A stretch of 64,000 nucleotides of DNA from Synechococcus sp. PCC 7336 (GCF_000332275.1 NZ_CM001776.1:4834008-4898007); one strand, 5' to 3'; numbered from the stretch's first letter, positions 52,190 through 64,000 are shown. The notes: generated from the sequence alone by a model not told the origin. Translations and numbers: made by a program.

Positions 52190-53260
52190 TTAGGGCACGG
52201 GGGCTAGGGCAGGAGCGCAGTCGTTGCAGGCATCTTTAAGCGCTTTTAAGTAGGGCAGGCCATGCATCGCAGATTCGAAGCTGGGATTGAAATCCACCAG
52301 ACAGGCAATTTCCGAGACTCCGGCATCCCCGAGCTGCCGCACCAAAGGCAAACAGGATTCTGGAGAGCCGATCAGGGAACGACCGTTGATGAAACTGCGA
52401 TAGCCAAATTCAAGCAATGTATCGATGTCATCCTGCGAGAACTCGGATAGGCTCACCGCCAGACCCATGCTTTTGGCCAAACTGTCCAGCAGGTGATAGT
52501 GGGTGCTGAGATATTCGCAAAAGGGACCGCGAATTTCTTCCGCAACGGCTTTTGGGTTCTCTCCCAAAAAGGTATGGAGCATGACGGCGACCTTGCGCTG
52601 GCTGGGGTCGAACCCCTTCTCGGCTAGCACTTGGCGGTATCGGGCAACTTTGTTGTGCAGATCGTCGAGGCTGACGTTCAGTAGCGAAGTGAGAACATTC
52701 GCTCCTGCCTCAGCAGCTTTGATGAAGGTGTCTTCAGATTGAGCAGTAATCCAAAACGGTAGCTGGGGCTGGATCGGACGCGGCAAGGTTTTGACGGAGA
52801 CTGCTTTGCCGGTAGCATCCAGGAACTCCACCTCTTGCCCCTCCCACAGTTTGCTCGCCGTCGCCAGGGTTTCCCACAGCAGCTCGCGACGGCTGGCGTG
52901 GGGTCTGCGCGACAGGACAAATTCATCCATCGTCCAGCCACTGGCAAAGGCGATTTCTGCTCGACCGTGGGAGAGGTTGTCGATGACGGACCAATCTTCA
53001 GCAATGCGGACGGGATGGTGTAGGGGGGCAACCAAACTGCCCGCCCGCAGCTTAATCCGTTCGGTCACTGGCGCTAGGGCTGCACTGGTGAGGGCGGGGT
53101 TGGGATAGAGGCCGCCAAAGGCGTGGAAATGACGCTCGGGAGTCCATACCGCCACAAAGCCATTGCGATCTGCATATTGGGCGCTTTCGAGCAGCAAGCG
53201 ATATTGATTCGGCTTCGGTATGGAACCTTCGCCATCAAAGAAAAACAAGCTGAAATCCAT
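52190..53260 (-). CDS. Luciferase-like FMN-dependent monooxygenase (MupA/Atu3671 type)
   Basis: A 356-residue bacterial-luciferase-fold oxygenase. ATG at 53260 (MDFSLFFFDGEG) is preferred to the longer frame to 53584 because AGGGAA precedes it and the extra residues overlap the upstream PKS gene. Family features are visible: WTPERHFHAFGGLYPNP near residue 50, RAGSLVAPLHHPVRIAEDWSVIDNLSHGR, and GWTMDEF. This matches the class of natural-product luciferase-like monooxygenases that are free-standing or embedded in NRPS/PKS lines (MupA of mupirocin is an example). They use reduced flavin and oxygen on carrier-bound intermediates. It sits between a KS-AT-KR-ACP gene (14-base gap) and the next NRPS (72-base gap), so the growing polyketide is its likely substrate. 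The exact reaction cannot be told. Confidence 0.9.
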   Translation of the reverse strand: MDFSLFFFDGEGSIPKPNQYRLLLESAQYADRNGFVAVWTPERHFHAFGGLYPNPALTSAALAPVTERIKLRAGSLVAPLHHPVRIAEDWSVIDNLSHGRAEIAFASGWTMDEFVLSRRPHASRRELLWETLATASKLWEGQEVEFLDATGKAVSVKTLPRPIQPQLPFWITAQSEDTFIKAAEAGANVLTSLLNVSLDDLHNKVARYRQVLAEKGFDPSQRKVAVMLHTFLGENPKAVAEEIRGPFCEYLSTHYHLLDSLAKSMGLAVSLSEFSQDDIDTLLEFGYRSFINGRSLIGSPESCLPLVRQLGDAGVSEIACLVDFNPSFESAMHGLPYLKALKDACNDCAPALAPVP

Positions 53261-53274
53261 CGGGTATTTCCCTC

Positions 53275-56200
53275 TCAGTCGTTTGGGGCAGTGATGTCTT
53301 GGTGCAGTTGTGCTTCTGCTCGGGCAGGGGCCAGAGTCTCGATCTCTCCCAACAGATCGGTAATGGCTGCGAGATTTCCGGCCTGTTGCTCGCTGGCGGC
53401 GGCGATCGCCTCGGCCACTCCAGCAATTGTTGGAGCTTCCACCAACAGCGCTCGAATCGGCACTTCTACCTGGAAGTGCTCCCGCAGTCGGGAAATGATT
53501 TGAATGGCAGGCAGCGAATTGCCTCCGAGTTCGAAGAAGTTGTCGAACACGCCAATGGGATAAACGGGCAAAAACTCTTCCCACACCGCCACGATCGTTG
53601 CTTCGATGTCGTTACGCGGGGCGACGTAGTTGGTGTCGAGGTTGGGACGGCTGTGGCCCTTACTGGTGCGAGCTTCTTCTGCTACAGCCTCGGCTGGGCT
53701 GGCGGGAGGCGGTGGAGGTGTAAAAGACTGTTCGATGCGGGCGGAGAGGTCGGCGGTGGAGACAACCACTCGGGTCGCATCCGGGTGGGCCAGCAGGCGA
53801 TCGGTGGCGGTCCAAACATCCTCGGTGCTGAGGGCGAGCTCGGCCAATAAAGATCCCACAGTGCTGGTTTGCAATAGACTCTCTCCTTCCTCTGCCCAGG
53901 CTTCCCAGTTGATGCTGAGCCAGGGGTAGGGGCTGCTGCGGTTGAGGTGGCAGGTGAAGGTATCGGCAAACGTATGGGCTGCCGTGTAGGCAGCAAATCC
54001 CAAACCGCCCACCACTGTCGAGAGAGATGACTGCACCAAAACGAAATCGAGTGACTTATCCTCTAGGGCTTCGGCTAAGCAGTACAGCCCTTTCACCTTG
54101 GAATAGAAATGGATCTCGTTCTGCGCCGCCCCGATCGCGGCAATCGGATGGGCGGTACGATCGCTGCCAAACGGCGAGGTATAAGCAACTGCAGAGATTG
54201 GGCCGAGCTCTGCTTCCGCCTCGGCGATCGCTGCTTCGAGCTGCGCAGCATCCGCCAAATCTGCTCGAATCGCCACACAGTTAACGCCAGAGCTTTCGAG
54301 TTCTCGCAGTTGGCGAACGTGCTGGCTGACGCGATCGCCGCCTTCCCCTTCCGCTAAGGCCCTATCCCACTCGGAGCGCGATCGCATGTAGGGACCGATG
54401 AAGGCCAGCTTGGCTCCCGCCCGCAGCGATAGATATCTCCCCCAAGGAAATCCCAACCCTCCGATGGCGTCCCCGATAATGGCATAGGTTCCGCCTGGCT
54501 TTAACGGCAAAGACTCTATATCGGGAGCCTCCCAGCTTGCAGGTTCGTAGGTCTGCACCCAGCGGTGCCGTCCCCGATAGGCAACCGTGCGATCGCCAGT
54601 CTCTGCTGTCACCTCGACACAGAGTTGTTGGGCAAGTCTGGGAAGAGGCACCACAGTCTCTAGCTGCACATCCACCGAGCGGCAGTTGAGATGCGGATAT
54701 TCCTGCAGGAGGACTTTACAGGGAGCGAGGAGCGTTGCGACTTCGGGGCATAAGGTTTCCGTCCCCGTCACGTCTTGCAGGTTGTTTGAAATGGCGTAGA
54801 TACTGGCTGGTTCTGACTGGCTGCCCAGCGATCGCGCCAAACATAACAAGCTGCTATATCCCAAAGCCTGACTCTGCTCGAAGGCGGAGATTAACTCCGC
54901 TGCCCTGTCTTCGCGCGGGCTTTGGGGAAGTGTCACGCTCCACAAGTGGACGATCTGCTGAGGGGTTTCCCCCCGTTCGGCCAGCGTCTTCCAAAGTTGT
55001 TGCCAATCGCTATCGGCAGTCGGAGAAATCTGATAGGTACCGTCTTCAGTGCGAGAAAATGCTTCTCCGGGTCGAACGGCGATCGCTGTATGTCCCCGTT
55101 CGGCCAGCCGCGCGCACAAATCTGCCCCAATGCCGCATCCGTCCAGCAGGACGAGATAGGTTTGCGAGAGATGTGGAGAGCGCGAGCGAGCCAGGGGCGA
55201 TCGCCGCCAGGAGGGTAAATAGTACCACTGGCTCGAATGGGTTTGTCTTGCGAGGGTCCGTTGCCGCTCGGACTCCGTGCCGAACCAGCAGCGCCGCTGC
55301 TCGAATGGATAGGTGGGCAGGTCGACCCACTGACGAGCACAATCGCGATCGAACCCCCGCCAATCCACCGCTCCACCGCAGGCGTAGAGTTGGGCCAAAC
55401 TCTCTAGCAATTGCGACCAATCCTCTCGCTTGGGATGGAGGCTGGGCAGCCAGGTCGTGCCTCGATCGGGCAGGCAAGTGCGACCGAGATTGCACAGCGT
55501 TGGCTTGGGGCCAATTTCGACAAAAACTTGGTAATTCCGTTGCTTGAGTGTTTCTAGGCTGGGGGCAAATTGGACGGGCTGGCGAATGTGGCGGCACCAG
55601 TAGGCCGCATTCGCGACTTCGTTTCCGGCATAATCGCCCGTAATATTCGAGATTAAGCCAAGTTTGGGGGCTGCATAGGTGACTTCGAGGGCAACGCGCT
55701 CGAACTCCGCCAGCATCGGCTCCATTAAAGGGGAGTGAAAGGCATGCAAAACATCGAGCTGTCGAACTTCGACAAACTGTTTTGCTTGTATCGCCGCGAT
55801 CGCCGCATCCACCGCCGCATCGCCCCCCGAAATGACCGTATTCTGCGGCCCATTCACCGCCGCAATCTCGACTCCATCAAGGCCAGCCAGAGCAGCTGCA
55901 ACGCGATCGCGATCGGTCAGAATCGCCGCCATTTTGCCATTGCTGGGTAGGGCCTGCATCAAGCGACCGCGCTCGGCCACCAACTTCAAACCATCGGCCA
56001 AGCTAAAAACCCCCGCCAGACAAGCCGCAACATATTCGCCAATGCTGTGACCCAAGACTACATCTGGCTGAATACCCCAGGATTGCCACAGTTGTGCCAG
56101 GGCATATTCCAGCGCAAATAGAGCAGGCTGCGTCAATGCTGTTTGATGAATTGCTGCCTTATCCGCTGCCGCCTCGGGGTAGAGAATCGCCAGCAGCGAT

Positions 56201-58011
56201 CGCTCTAAATAAGGCTGCAACAGCTTGTCGCAGCGATCGAGGGCCGCGCGGAAGGTCGGTTGGGTTGCATAGAGCTGGCGGCCCATGCCGCTGTACTGTG
56301 CCCCTTGCCCGGAAAACAGGAAGGCAATCTTCGGCGGGCGATCGCCTGCCACCCGACCGGTAAACAGTCCTCCCGTCGCTGCGCTCTTTTGCCAAGCACT
56401 CAGTTGCGCTTGCAGCGTTTCCAGAGAGTTGGCCGTCACAGCCAGACGATGGCCAAAGTGAGAGCGACCGACATTGGCACTAAAACAAACATTAGCGAGA
56501 TCCAACTGCGCGGGAGAGTCTGCGAGCAACTGCCGATAGCGATCGACCGTGGTGTCGAGGGCAGCAGCTGTTTTTGCCGATAGAGCCAGCAGGTGGAGGG
56601 GACGTTCTGCAGTGGCTGGCTCGCGCTCGGGCAGCAGCGGTGCTTCTTCCAACACTAGGTGGGCATTGGTGCCGCTGAAGCCAAATGAGCTCACGCCTGC
56701 CAAGCGCCGCCGCTCGTTTCTGGGCCAAGGGCGAGCGGTCACTTCGAAGGGCAGTTCGTCCCAAGCAATGTGAGGGTTAGGGGTGTTGAAATGGAGGTGG
56801 GGGGGAATGGCCTGCTGCTGCAGTGACAGGATGGTTTTGATCGTCCCTGCAATACCCGCTGCAGATTCCAAGTGGCCGATATTGGTTTTGACAGACCCCA
56901 GCACTAACGGGCGATCGCGCTCGGATTGAGTTCCGAACACCGCCCCCAGTGCGTCCACCTCAATCGGGTCGCCTAACTCCGTCCCCGTACCGTGGGCTTC
57001 AATGTAGTCAATTTGGTCGGGGCTGACGCCGCCGCTGCGCAAGGCTTGCCGAATCACCGCTTGCTGGGAAGGACCGTTCGGAGCCGTCAAGCTGCTACTG
57101 CGCCCGTCCTGATTGATGGCCGAGCCGCGAATCAGGGCCAAAATGCGATCGCCATCCGCTGTGGCATCCGAGAGCCGTTTGAGCACAATCGTGCCGCATC
57201 CTTCACTGCGGCTGAACCCATTGGCTGCCGCATCGAAGGTTTTGCAGCGACCGTCGGCAGCCAGCATGTTTGCTTTGGCGAAGTTGATGTGCCCCTCCGG
57301 CTGCAGCAGGACATTCACCCCCCCAGCCAGGGCCAAATCGCATTCTTGCCAGCGCAAACTTTGGCAAGCCAGATGCACGGCCACAAGAGAGGAGGAACAG
57401 GCGGTATCCACCACCAAACTCGGTCCCGTCAGCCCCAATAAATAGGACAGCCTGCCGGCAGCCACACTAAACGCCGTGCCGGTGCCGAAATAGCCGTCGA
57501 TCTCGCGGGGGCTGACGGCTTTGCCGAGGGCAGTGGCGTAGTCCGAGCTACTCATGCCCACAAACACGCCAGTGCGGCTATCGAATAGATCCCCCGGAGC
57601 GTGGTGGGCTCGCTCCAGTGCCTCCCAGCTCACCTCTAAAAGCAGTCGCTGCTGCGGATCGAGGCTGATTGCTTCTCGGGGGGAAATGCCGAAAAACTCT
57701 GGGTCGAAGGTGTCGATGCGATCGAGAAAACCGCCGTGGCGACAGTAGGTTTTGCCCGCTGCACCCGGGTCGACATCGTAGTAGCGATCGACATCCCAGC
57801 GATCGCCAGGTATTGCCGAAATCGCATCGACACCGCTTTCAAGCAGGTTCCAGAATGCCTCGGGATTCTCAGCACCTGGAAATCGGCAGCTCAGACCAAT
57901 CACTGCAATGGGTTCTGCCTTGAAGAGTTCCAGTTGGGCTTTCGCTTGCCGAGCGGCAAAGGCCAACTTCAAGGGAGACAGTGTTGTCAGGTGCTGTACA
58001 AAATCAGTCAA
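53275..58011 (-). CDS. PKS module KS-AT-KR(atypical)-ACP
   Basis: A protein of about 1578 residues. The start is TTG; the codon at 58011 is preferred because GGGAG lies 7 bases upstream, whereas the TTG at 58017 is only one base from it. The leader before the KS looks like a docking helix. KS at about 33-455 has Cys near 207 in VDTACSSSL and the His in EAHGTGT and NIGHLES. AT at about 560-840 has GHSIGEY near 658 and HAFHS, the malonyl type. A reductase-like domain at about 1170-1390 has a weak cofactor loop ([10 protein letters not shown]); the catalytic Tyr is present (YTAAH) but the usual Asn four residues later is His (codon 53974-53976), so activity is uncertain. ACP near 1500 ([10 protein letters not shown]). 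It lies 14 bases before the luciferase-like oxygenase gene, with which it probably cooperates. Confidence 0.9.
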   Translation of the reverse strand: MTDFVQHLTTLSPLKLAFAARQAKAQLELFKAEPIAVIGLSCRFPGAENPEAFWNLLESGVDAISAIPGDRWDVDRYYDVDPGAAGKTYCRHGGFLDRIDTFDPEFFGISPREAISLDPQQRLLLEVSWEALERAHHAPGDLFDSRTGVFVGMSSSDYATALGKAVSPREIDGYFGTGTAFSVAAGRLSYLLGLTGPSLVVDTACSSSLVAVHLACQSLRWQECDLALAGGVNVLLQPEGHINFAKANMLAADGRCKTFDAAANGFSRSEGCGTIVLKRLSDATADGDRILALIRGSAINQDGRSSSLTAPNGPSQQAVIRQALRSGGVSPDQIDYIEAHGTGTELGDPIEVDALGAVFGTQSERDRPLVLGSVKTNIGHLESAAGIAGTIKTILSLQQQAIPPHLHFNTPNPHIAWDELPFEVTARPWPRNERRRLAGVSSFGFSGTNAHLVLEEAPLLPEREPATAERPLHLLALSAKTAAALDTTVDRYRQLLADSPAQLDLANVCFSANVGRSHFGHRLAVTANSLETLQAQLSAWQKSAATGGLFTGRVAGDRPPKIAFLFSGQGAQYSGMGRQLYATQPTFRAALDRCDKLLQPYLERSLLAILYPEAAADKAAIHQTALTQPALFALEYALAQLWQSWGIQPDVVLGHSIGEYVAACLAGVFSLADGLKLVAERGRLMQALPSNGKMAAILTDRDRVAAALAGLDGVEIAAVNGPQNTVISGGDAAVDAAIAAIQAKQFVEVRQLDVLHAFHSPLMEPMLAEFERVALEVTYAAPKLGLISNITGDYAGNEVANAAYWCRHIRQPVQFAPSLETLKQRNYQVFVEIGPKPTLCNLGRTCLPDRGTTWLPSLHPKREDWSQLLESLAQLYACGGAVDWRGFDRDCARQWVDLPTYPFEQRRCWFGTESERQRTLARQTHSSQWYYLPSWRRSPLARSRSPHLSQTYLVLLDGCGIGADLCARLAERGHTAIAVRPGEAFSRTEDGTYQISPTADSDWQQLWKTLAERGETPQQIVHLWSVTLPQSPREDRAAELISAFEQSQALGYSSLLCLARSLGSQSEPASIYAISNNLQDVTGTETLCPEVATLLAPCKVLLQEYPHLNCRSVDVQLETVVPLPRLAQQLCVEVTAETGDRTVAYRGRHRWVQTYEPASWEAPDIESLPLKPGGTYAIIGDAIGGLGFPWGRYLSLRAGAKLAFIGPYMRSRSEWDRALAEGEGGDRVSQHVRQLRELESSGVNCVAIRADLADAAQLEAAIAEAEAELGPISAVAYTSPFGSDRTAHPIAAIGAAQNEIHFYSKVKGLYCLAEALEDKSLDFVLVQSSLSTVVGGLGFAAYTAAHTFADTFTCHLNRSSPYPWLSINWEAWAEEGESLLQTSTVGSLLAELALSTEDVWTATDRLLAHPDATRVVVSTADLSARIEQSFTPPPPPASPAEAVAEEARTSKGHSRPNLDTNYVAPRNDIEATIVAVWEEFLPVYPIGVFDNFFELGGNSLPAIQIISRLREHFQVEVPIRALLVEAPTIAGVAEAIAAASEQQAGNLAAITDLLGEIETLAPARAEAQLHQDITAPND

Positions 58012-58025
58012 GGTCAAACTCCCAT

Positions 58026-61000
58026 TCAGCGATGCAGCCGTCGATCGGCCAATTGATTGCGGATGTCACTGTCGGACATGTCTCGAACGCTAGCCAGCAG
58101 TGACAGCAGATCTTTCTCGTTCGGCGGGGAACTCGTGGAGTCGGCGCGATCGCCATCGATCTCGGCCTCCAGCTCCACGGGGGCTGGAGATGCCCTATCC
58201 AGTTGCAAGACTGTCGTGGCCAGGTAGTCTTCGAGTTCCGCAATCGTGGGGTAGTCAAAAGCAACAGTCGGTCGTAACTGACAGTCCAAACCCGCTTCGA
58301 TGCGGTGCTTCAGTTCTAGTGAGGTGAGAGAATCCATGCCCAAGTCCATCAGCCCCTGACGGGAATCAAAGTCTTCGGCAGAGTCGAACCCCAAAACTGC
58401 GGCAATTTGAGTGCGGATGAAATTTGCCAGGAGAGAGCGTCGCTCGCTGGCGGGGGTGGCGTCGAGCTGTTTGAGAAACTTGCCAGTGACTGCATTGCCG
58501 CTCGGGCGAGCTTTACCCGAGAAACGCCTCAAAAAAGGAGAGGCATCGATCGCCCGAGCGCCCATCTGCGACCAGTCAATGGGCACGACACCCACTTGAG
58601 GGGGATTTCGGACTAAAGCTTGCTCGAAAGCTTGCAGTCCGGCCTCGGGGGAAAGGGTTCCCAACCCGGCAAAACTAGCGCGATCGCCTGCATTGCGTTT
58701 GGCCGCCGCCCCAATATCGGACCAAATACCCCAATTGATGCTGATACCCGCCAACCCCTGCGATCGCCGGTAGTGAGCCAGTGAATCTAAGAATGCGTTA
58801 GCGGCAGCGTGGTTGGCTTGGGCGGGCGAACCCAACAGTGAGGCGGCAGAAGAGAACAGAACAAACATGTCCAGCGAAAGCCCCAGCGAGAGCTGGTGTA
58901 GATTCCAAGCACCGAGAACTTTCGGGGCCAAAACGCGATCGAATTGCTCCCAAGACAAGTGAGTTAAAACCCCGTCGTCAAGTAACCCTGCCGCGTGAAT
59001 GATTCCTTTCAATGGCGGGAGCGTGGCTGCGATATTGCGGAAGACAGTTTCTAAGGGGTCGCGTTGGGCAACGTCCGCTCGGGCAGTAACCACTGTCGCT
59101 CCAGCAGCTTGCAACGCTTCCAAACGCGGTTGAACGAGACTGGAAGCCTCGCTGCGACCCACCAGCACCAAAGTCTTGGCCCCCCGTTCCACCATCCATT
59201 TGGCAGTCAGCAGCCCTAAATCTCCCAGGCCGCCAGCGATCGCATAAGTGGCGTCGGAGCGGAATTGAATGGGGCTGGCTGGAACTACCCCCACTCCATC
59301 GACCCGCGCTCCATTTCGATCTGGGCTTTGCGTCAAAACAATCTTGCCGACGTGACGCGCCTGCTGCATGTAGCGAAAAGCCGCGATCGCCTCTTCGATT
59401 GCGAACGTCGTTTGGGGCAGTGGGGTCAGAGTTCCGGCTTCAAACAGCGGCATGAATTCAGCCAGCATTGCAGCAATCGTTTGCGGCGAAGCGATCGCCA
59501 ATTCACCTAAGTCGAAAGCAGCATAGTCGATCTGGCTGTAGCTCTCCGCCACCTGTTGCGCTGAAAGCACATCGCGCTTGCCTAGCTCGACGAAGCGCCC
59601 GCCATGCTTCAGCAACCCCAAGCTTTTCGGGATAAAGGCTCCGCTCAGACAATTGAGTACGACATCGACCCCTCGACCGTCGGTGGCAGCCAGAAATTCA
59701 TCGGCAAAATCCAGCGAGCGCGAGTTCGCAATATGTCGAACCCCAGCGGCACGCAAAGACTGCCATTTCGCCGGACTGGCAGTGCCGAACACCTCGGCCC
59801 CCAAATGACGGGCCAGTTGAACGGCGGCCATACCGACACCGCCTGCGGCGGCGTGAATGAGAACGCGATCGCCTGCCTTAACTTTGGCCAGACGGGACAA
59901 GCCGTAATAGGCCGTCAAAAACGCTGTCGGTATCGTTGCCGCTGCTTCAAAGCTGAGGGAAGTTGGCTTGCGAACGACGGTGCTGAAGGGAACGGTGACG
60001 TAGCGGCTGAAACTGCCGGGGGTGACTGCAGCGATCGCGGCATCTCCCAGCGACCAACCCCTCACGTCAGAACCGAGGGCGACAATTTCGCCCGAGCACT
60101 CAAACCCAAACGGTAACGGGTTTGCTGCGATGCCCAATTGCTCCGCATAGCGACTTTCGAGGAGCCCCATCGCCTGCAAGACATCTCGAAAATTCAAGCC
60201 GGTGGCTCGTACCCGCAGTTCCACTTCGCCTGCCCCCGGCGATCGCCGCTCGCAGGGCTGAAATTCAAGTGTGTCCAACAGACCCGGGCGGGCGGTCTGT
60301 AATTGAAAGGGGAGATTGTCGGGTAATTGCAATCGCTGGCGGCTCTCTTCTGGGCGATTGCAGCGGGTCAAGCGCGCCACCAACCGCTGTCCTGCCCGCA
60401 AGGCAATTTCTTGCTCGCGATCGCCAGCCACCAATTCTTCAAATAGCGATCGCCAGCCATCCGGCCTCTTCAAATCCAGTGCCGGATCTAAATCCACCCG
60501 CGAGCAGTTCAACTCGGGGTGTTCTCGCACGAGGGTCCGTGCCATGCCCCAAAGGGAGGATTGAGAGATGCCATCGCCAGTCCCTCCAGCCGATACGGCA
60601 CCGCGAGTGACGAGCCACAACCTGGGAGGATCGGGTAGCTGAGCTCGAACCAGTGCCTGCACGAGGTTGAGGACACTGCCGCAGGTTAATTCCAAATCAG
60701 CACTCAACTGAGTCGGTGCGAGGCCGTCCGCAGCAGTGGTATCGAGGCCCCACAAATTGACGACACCGGCGAGGGGCTGACCCAATTGCTGCATTTCGGC
60801 AAGCAGTTGATGATAGTGGCTTGACTGAGCGCAATCGATCTGGAAATTGCCGTCGGCCTGGGCGACAAAAGCATCTCCCGCCTCCACCCAGCTCACAACC
60901 GCACCGTCGGCCACCCAGCAACGGACGAGTTCCCGGGCATATCCCCGCCGATCGCCCATCACCAGCCATCGCTGCTGTTCCACCACCTCCACCGCCGCAG

Positions 61001-64000
61001 ATTGCTCGACCGCTCGGGCCACGATCGCATCTTGCTGAGAGGAGGTAGAGTCTTCGCCCAGAGCAGAGGTCGCCCCAATGGCCTCCTCAAACCCACAACT
61101 GTCGAGCAGTGACTGCCATTGAGAAGTGGAGAGTAAGGGGGAATTGGGACGCAAATCGCGATCGCTAAATCGCCACCAACCTTCGGTTAAACCGAATACG
61201 AGATCGAGCCAGCGGGCGGGGCGAGTTCCTTCTAACAGAATTAACAGCCCTCCAGGAGCCAAGAGCTGCCGGATATGTGCGAGGCTCTGTCGCAGATCGG
61301 CCGTTGCGTGCAAGACATTGGCCGCGATCGCGATGTCGTATTGCTGGAGTTCGAACCCTTGCTCGCTAGGAGCGGCTTCGAGATCGAGGAGGCGATAGTG
61401 CATGCAATCGCGCTCGCCGAACTGGGCTTGTGCTTGGGTGAGGAAGGCGGTGGATATGTCAGTAAAGGTGTACTCCAGTTGGCTCTCGGGTAAGTGGGGT
61501 AAGAGATTGGCCGTTGTTGCGCCCGTTCCGGCCCCCACCTCCAAAATCCGAATAGCCCGATCGCTCGGCAGGCGATCGATCGCCTCCGTCACCGCCTGCA
61601 ACACCAAATGATTGACGGCCATTGCACCCGGCGAGTCGCGGTAGAGCTGAGTTAACAAAGACAGATCGCCATCGGGCGCGAGCAGCTCTTGCAAGGGGTC
61701 GCACTTGCCTTGCAACACTGCTGCGAGGTTCTGCCCGCAGCGGCTCGCCAAAGTCAGCTCCGCCTGAATTTCTGGATACTGCTCGGCCAATTGCTGCGCG
61801 AGCGCCGAACAGTCGATCGCCTCGGGCGATCGCAGGACAGACCAGCCTGAAGACTCCCGTTGCAAGATGTTTTCTTCTGTCAAGATGTCGAGCAAGCGGC
61901 GCAAGAGGGCATGGTGTTGCGCAACCGTTCCCGTCCGCTCGATCGCCTCCCGTTCGCTAAATCTTTCACCGCTGCTTAGAGACCACCCCATCTGTCGGAA
62001 AGCTTGAGGGATGTAGGCCGTACACAGTGCTTCCAGTTGCGGGCAAGCAGCCAAGTACTGCAGCATCTCTGGTTCGGCCAGCATCGTTGCCCATTGCCGT
62101 TGCAGGCGATCGCCAATTTGAGAGGGGGCAGGCATGTAGTCTGTAGGTTGCCTGCCCCCCAATCGCCCCTTCAGTTGCCACTCAATTTCGTAGAACCAAT
62201 CTTGCCAAGCATCAGGTTCTAATCCCAAGAGTTTCTCGCGGCTGGCTCGCTTTAACGTCAACCCTACAATTTGGGCGATCGCCGCTCCCGCTCCATCAAA
62301 TAACGTGACATCGGCAACAATTTGCTCCCCACGATTTCGAGCATCTCGGTCTAACTGAGCGTGGCTCCACACATCCGTGGCTGCAGAATTGAAACATCGA
62401 ACCTGCTCGACAGCAATTGGTAAATAGAGATCCGAACAACTAGCTCCCAAAGCTGCCCCAACCGCCTGGAAGCCTGCGTCTAGCAAAACAGGATGGAGCG
62501 AATAGCGATCGCGATCGCCTAGCAGCGACTCGGATAGTTCGATCTGTACCAACGCAGCGCCATCGCAGCGCCACGCCGCTTTGACAGCTCTGAACTCGGG
62601 ACCGTATGCGATACCCCGCCCTGCAAATTGGCGATACAAGTCCTCTACCGAGAGAGCGTCCGAGCATTGAGTTCGCAACTCAATTGGGTCGAGTATCGGC
62701 CGTTCTGCAGAATGGCTTTCAGCCACAATCTTCCCCGAGGCATGCAGACTCCAGCGAGAGGTTGCCGCAGAACTGCTATTGCGATCGAGTTCGGTTGAAT
62801 TAGCGCTCAAACTCAATATTTCAACTAACCAGTCGCGGTCATCTGAGGGAGTGAGAACAACCTGAATTGTTGTTAGGGCCTCGCTCGCTAAAAGCAGCGG
62901 TCGAGCAACTCGCAATGCTGCAATCGTCAAGCGATCGCCGAGCTGTTGCCGCCCTGCCGCCAGAACCATTTCTAGCCAGACAGCAAGCGGGACCACAGGG
63001 GTCTCAAACACGCGGTGATGGTTGAAATAGACCGGAGCGTGCGGACCCATTTGAGCTTCAAAATGGATCGAAGGCGAGCCAGCTAGATTGAGCTGCTGTC
63101 CGAGTAACGGATGCCCCGTCTCCCTCCGCTGGTCTCGCATCCCACTCGCCAGCATCCCGTTGGCTTGAATCCCACTGAAATGAGTGCCTGTCAGAGCGGA
63201 CAGCCAATACTGCTGGCGCTGGAATGGATAGGTCGGTAATTGTAGGTGCTGCCGCTGGTAGCCTCGGTCAAAGCCTTGCCAATCGATATCGAGACCTCGA
63301 ACGTATAGTTGAGCCACACTGTTCGAGAGCATCTCCCAATCCTCCCGCTCCTGGCGCAGGCTAGGTAACCACAATGCTGTTGGAAAAGCCGGACTTTCCG
63401 GCTGGTTCGCCCAACACTGGCGTCCCATCGCTATCAGTAAAGGATTGGGGCTGAGATCGATGAGTATTTCGCAGCCACGCTGCTGGATGGCCTCTATGCC
63501 TTTAGCGAACTGAACCGGCTGACGAATGTGGCGGCACCAATAACCGGGCGTGGCAATCTCATCGCCGATCGCCCTTCCCGTGACATTTGAAATCAGCTCG
63601 ATTTGAGCAGGCGCAAACTCAACTTCGCTCGCAACCCTTTCAAATGCCGATAGCATTGGCTCCATCAAGGGCGAATGAAACCCATGCGAGACGTTCAGGT
63701 ACTTCGTCCGAATCTCGCCCTCGGTCAAAATTTTGAGGACTTTCGCAACAGCCCCTTTGGTTCCAGAAACAACGGTATTCGTCGGTCCGTTGAGGGTGGC
63801 GATCGCGATCGTGTCGCCATCATCCTCGAAATGCGCCGATTGCATCGCATCGCGGACTCGATCTGGGGCAGCAGCCACAGCAGCCATAACACCGGCTGAT
63901 GGCAGTGACTGCATCAAACAGGCCCGCTCGGCAATCAACCGCAGCCCAGCTTCTAAACTAAACACCCCCGCCACACAGGCTGCGACATATTCTCCAACGC
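58026..64000 (-). CDS. Reducing PKS ..AT-DH-cMT-ER-KR-ACP (partial, N-terminus outside window)
   Basis: About 1990 residues are visible; the frame is open at the right edge, entering within the acyltransferase active site ([17 protein letters not shown]), so the ketosynthase lies beyond the window. In order (visible numbering): AT with HGFHS; DH at about 285-575, with the catalytic His in NHHRVFE (the family Gly is Glu) and the Asp in [11 protein letters not shown]-methyltransferase at about 640-960 ([12 protein letters not shown] near 811); a structural reductase half; ER at about 1230-1545 ([18 protein letters not shown]); KR at about 1570-1760 (IAGGLGDLG; the catalytic Tyr is His, codon 58809-58811, in [10 protein letters not shown]); ACP near 1880 ([10 protein letters not shown]). 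The last 40 residues look like a docking segment. The module would build a methyl-branched, reduced acyl chain: the lipid end of the product. Confidence 0.92.
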   Translation of the reverse strand, partial: VGEYVAACVAGVFSLEAGLRLIAERACLMQSLPSAGVMAAVAAAPDRVRDAMQSAHFEDDGDTIAIATLNGPTNTVVSGTKGAVAKVLKILTEGEIRTKYLNVSHGFHSPLMEPMLSAFERVASEVEFAPAQIELISNVTGRAIGDEIATPGYWCRHIRQPVQFAKGIEAIQQRGCEILIDLSPNPLLIAMGRQCWANQPESPAFPTALWLPSLRQEREDWEMLSNSVAQLYVRGLDIDWQGFDRGYQRQHLQLPTYPFQRQQYWLSALTGTHFSGIQANGMLASGMRDQRRETGHPLLGQQLNLAGSPSIHFEAQMGPHAPVYFNHHRVFETPVVPLAVWLEMVLAAGRQQLGDRLTIAALRVARPLLLASEALTTIQVVLTPSDDRDWLVEILSLSANSTELDRNSSSAATSRWSLHASGKIVAESHSAERPILDPIELRTQCSDALSVEDLYRQFAGRGIAYGPEFRAVKAAWRCDGAALVQIELSESLLGDRDRYSLHPVLLDAGFQAVGAALGASCSDLYLPIAVEQVRCFNSAATDVWSHAQLDRDARNRGEQIVADVTLFDGAGAAIAQIVGLTLKRASREKLLGLEPDAWQDWFYEIEWQLKGRLGGRQPTDYMPAPSQIGDRLQRQWATMLAEPEMLQYLAACPQLEALCTAYIPQAFRQMGWSLSSGERFSEREAIERTGTVAQHHALLRRLLDILTEENILQRESSGWSVLRSPEAIDCSALAQQLAEQYPEIQAELTLASRCGQNLAAVLQGKCDPLQELLAPDGDLSLLTQLYRDSPGAMAVNHLVLQAVTEAIDRLPSDRAIRILEVGAGTGATTANLLPHLPESQLEYTFTDISTAFLTQAQAQFGERDCMHYRLLDLEAAPSEQGFELQQYDIAIAANVLHATADLRQSLAHIRQLLAPGGLLILLEGTRPARWLDLVFGLTEGWWRFSDRDLRPNSPLLSTSQWQSLLDSCGFEEAIGATSALGEDSTSSQQDAIVARAVEQSAAVEVVEQQRWLVMGDRRGYARELVRCWVADGAVVSWVEAGDAFVAQADGNFQIDCAQSSHYHQLLAEMQQLGQPLAGVVNLWGLDTTAADGLAPTQLSADLELTCGSVLNLVQALVRAQLPDPPRLWLVTRGAVSAGGTGDGISQSSLWGMARTLVREHPELNCSRVDLDPALDLKRPDGWRSLFEELVAGDREQEIALRAGQRLVARLTRCNRPEESRQRLQLPDNLPFQLQTARPGLLDTLEFQPCERRSPGAGEVELRVRATGLNFRDVLQAMGLLESRYAEQLGIAANPLPFGFECSGEIVALGSDVRGWSLGDAAIAAVTPGSFSRYVTVPFSTVVRKPTSLSFEAAATIPTAFLTAYYGLSRLAKVKAGDRVLIHAAAGGVGMAAVQLARHLGAEVFGTASPAKWQSLRAAGVRHIANSRSLDFADEFLAATDGRGVDVVLNCLSGAFIPKSLGLLKHGGRFVELGKRDVLSAQQVAESYSQIDYAAFDLGELAIASPQTIAAMLAEFMPLFEAGTLTPLPQTTFAIEEAIAAFRYMQQARHVGKIVLTQSPDRNGARVDGVGVVPASPIQFRSDATYAIAGGLGDLGLLTAKWMVERGAKTLVLVGRSEASSLVQPRLEALQAAGATVVTARADVAQRDPLETVFRNIAATLPPLKGIIHAAGLLDDGVLTHLSWEQFDRVLAPKVLGAWNLHQLSLGLSLDMFVLFSSAASLLGSPAQANHAAANAFLDSLAHYRRSQGLAGISINWGIWSDIGAAAKRNAGDRASFAGLGTLSPEAGLQAFEQALVRNPPQVGVVPIDWSQMGARAIDASPFLRRFSGKARPSGNAVTGKFLKQLDATPASERRSLLANFIRTQIAAVLGFDSAEDFDSRQGLMDLGMDSLTSLELKHRIEAGLDCQLRPTVAFDYPTIAELEDYLATTVLQLDRASPAPVELEAEIDGDRADSTSSPPNEKDLLSLLASVRDMSDSDIRNQLADRRLHR

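Noticed and set aside
53261-53584. N-terminal extension of the luciferase-like monooxygenase to 53584
   Set aside because: The extra residues are Arg/Ser-rich shadow of the upstream PKS carrier region; the ATG at 53260 with AGGGAA upstream fits the family start.
1-64000. tRNA, rRNA or origin sequences
   Set aside because: I looked for clover-leaf-like and rRNA-like stretches in the gaps and saw none; nearly all the window is protein-coding.

Overview
The window looks chromosomal and cyanobacterial. The GC-rich parts are studded with the octamer GCGATCGC (HIP1, a cyanobacterial signature), and the gene content fits: a long modular NRPS/PKS operon with an MbtH-like protein and a MacA-type adaptor. 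Two AT-rich patches at the left, about 1-1100 and 2640-4140, contain almost no HIP1 and look recently acquired.

Left flank (1-4925). This is a small accessory island: a truncated-by-the-window HSP90/sacsin-like ATPase gene, a tyrosine recombinase, the 3' remnant of an Rpn/DUF4351-type gene, a two-gene unit (a short membrane protein followed by an LPO_1073/Vpar_1526-like protein) sharing a short Gly/Asn/Ser/Gln-rich motif, a non-coding structured segment resembling the 5' part of a group II intron with an orphan CRISPR-repeat-like end, and a rhodanese-domain gene.

Main region (5007-64000, all on the minus strand, read right to left). One assembly line of more than 55 kb, already open at the right edge. 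In order of transcription: reducing PKS (..AT-DH-cMT-ER-KR-ACP, N-terminus outside the window); PKS KS-AT-KR-ACP; luciferase-like monooxygenase; NRPS C-A+NMT-PCP-C-C*-A-PCP; PKS KS-AT-KR-ACP; NRPS C-A-PCP-(half E)-C; TauD-type dioxygenase; NRPS C*-A-PCP-C-A-PCP-C-TauD; NRPS C*-A-PCP; PKS KS-AT-ACP-E*; NRPS C-A-PCP-C*-aminotransferase; a small conserved-looking protein; MbtH-like protein; MacA-type adaptor; MacB/DevC-like permease. Here * marks condensation-superfamily domains whose HHxxxDG motif has lost the catalytic second histidine. Genes overlap or are separated by at most about 130 bases, so they probably form one transcription unit.

Chemistry inferred from the sequence. My reading of the adenylation pockets gives Leu-like (with an embedded N-methyltransferase), a basic residue, Gly, Asp, Gly, Asp and a Pro-like residue. 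Both Asp modules start with a C* domain and both lie immediately after a TauD-type hydroxylase. That is the arrangement known for interface-domain/TauD pairs that make beta-hydroxyaspartate in siderophores. With the MacA/permease export pair, the best guess is a lipopeptide-polyketide carrying two beta-hydroxyaspartates, probably a metal-binding, siderophore-like product (cyanochelin-type compounds are the nearest class I recall). No thioesterase or terminal reductase is visible; the last protein instead ends in C*-aminotransferase. The most unusual features are the repeated use of C* domains next to tailoring enzymes and two in-frame insertions of an intergenic-type repeat inside synthetase genes.
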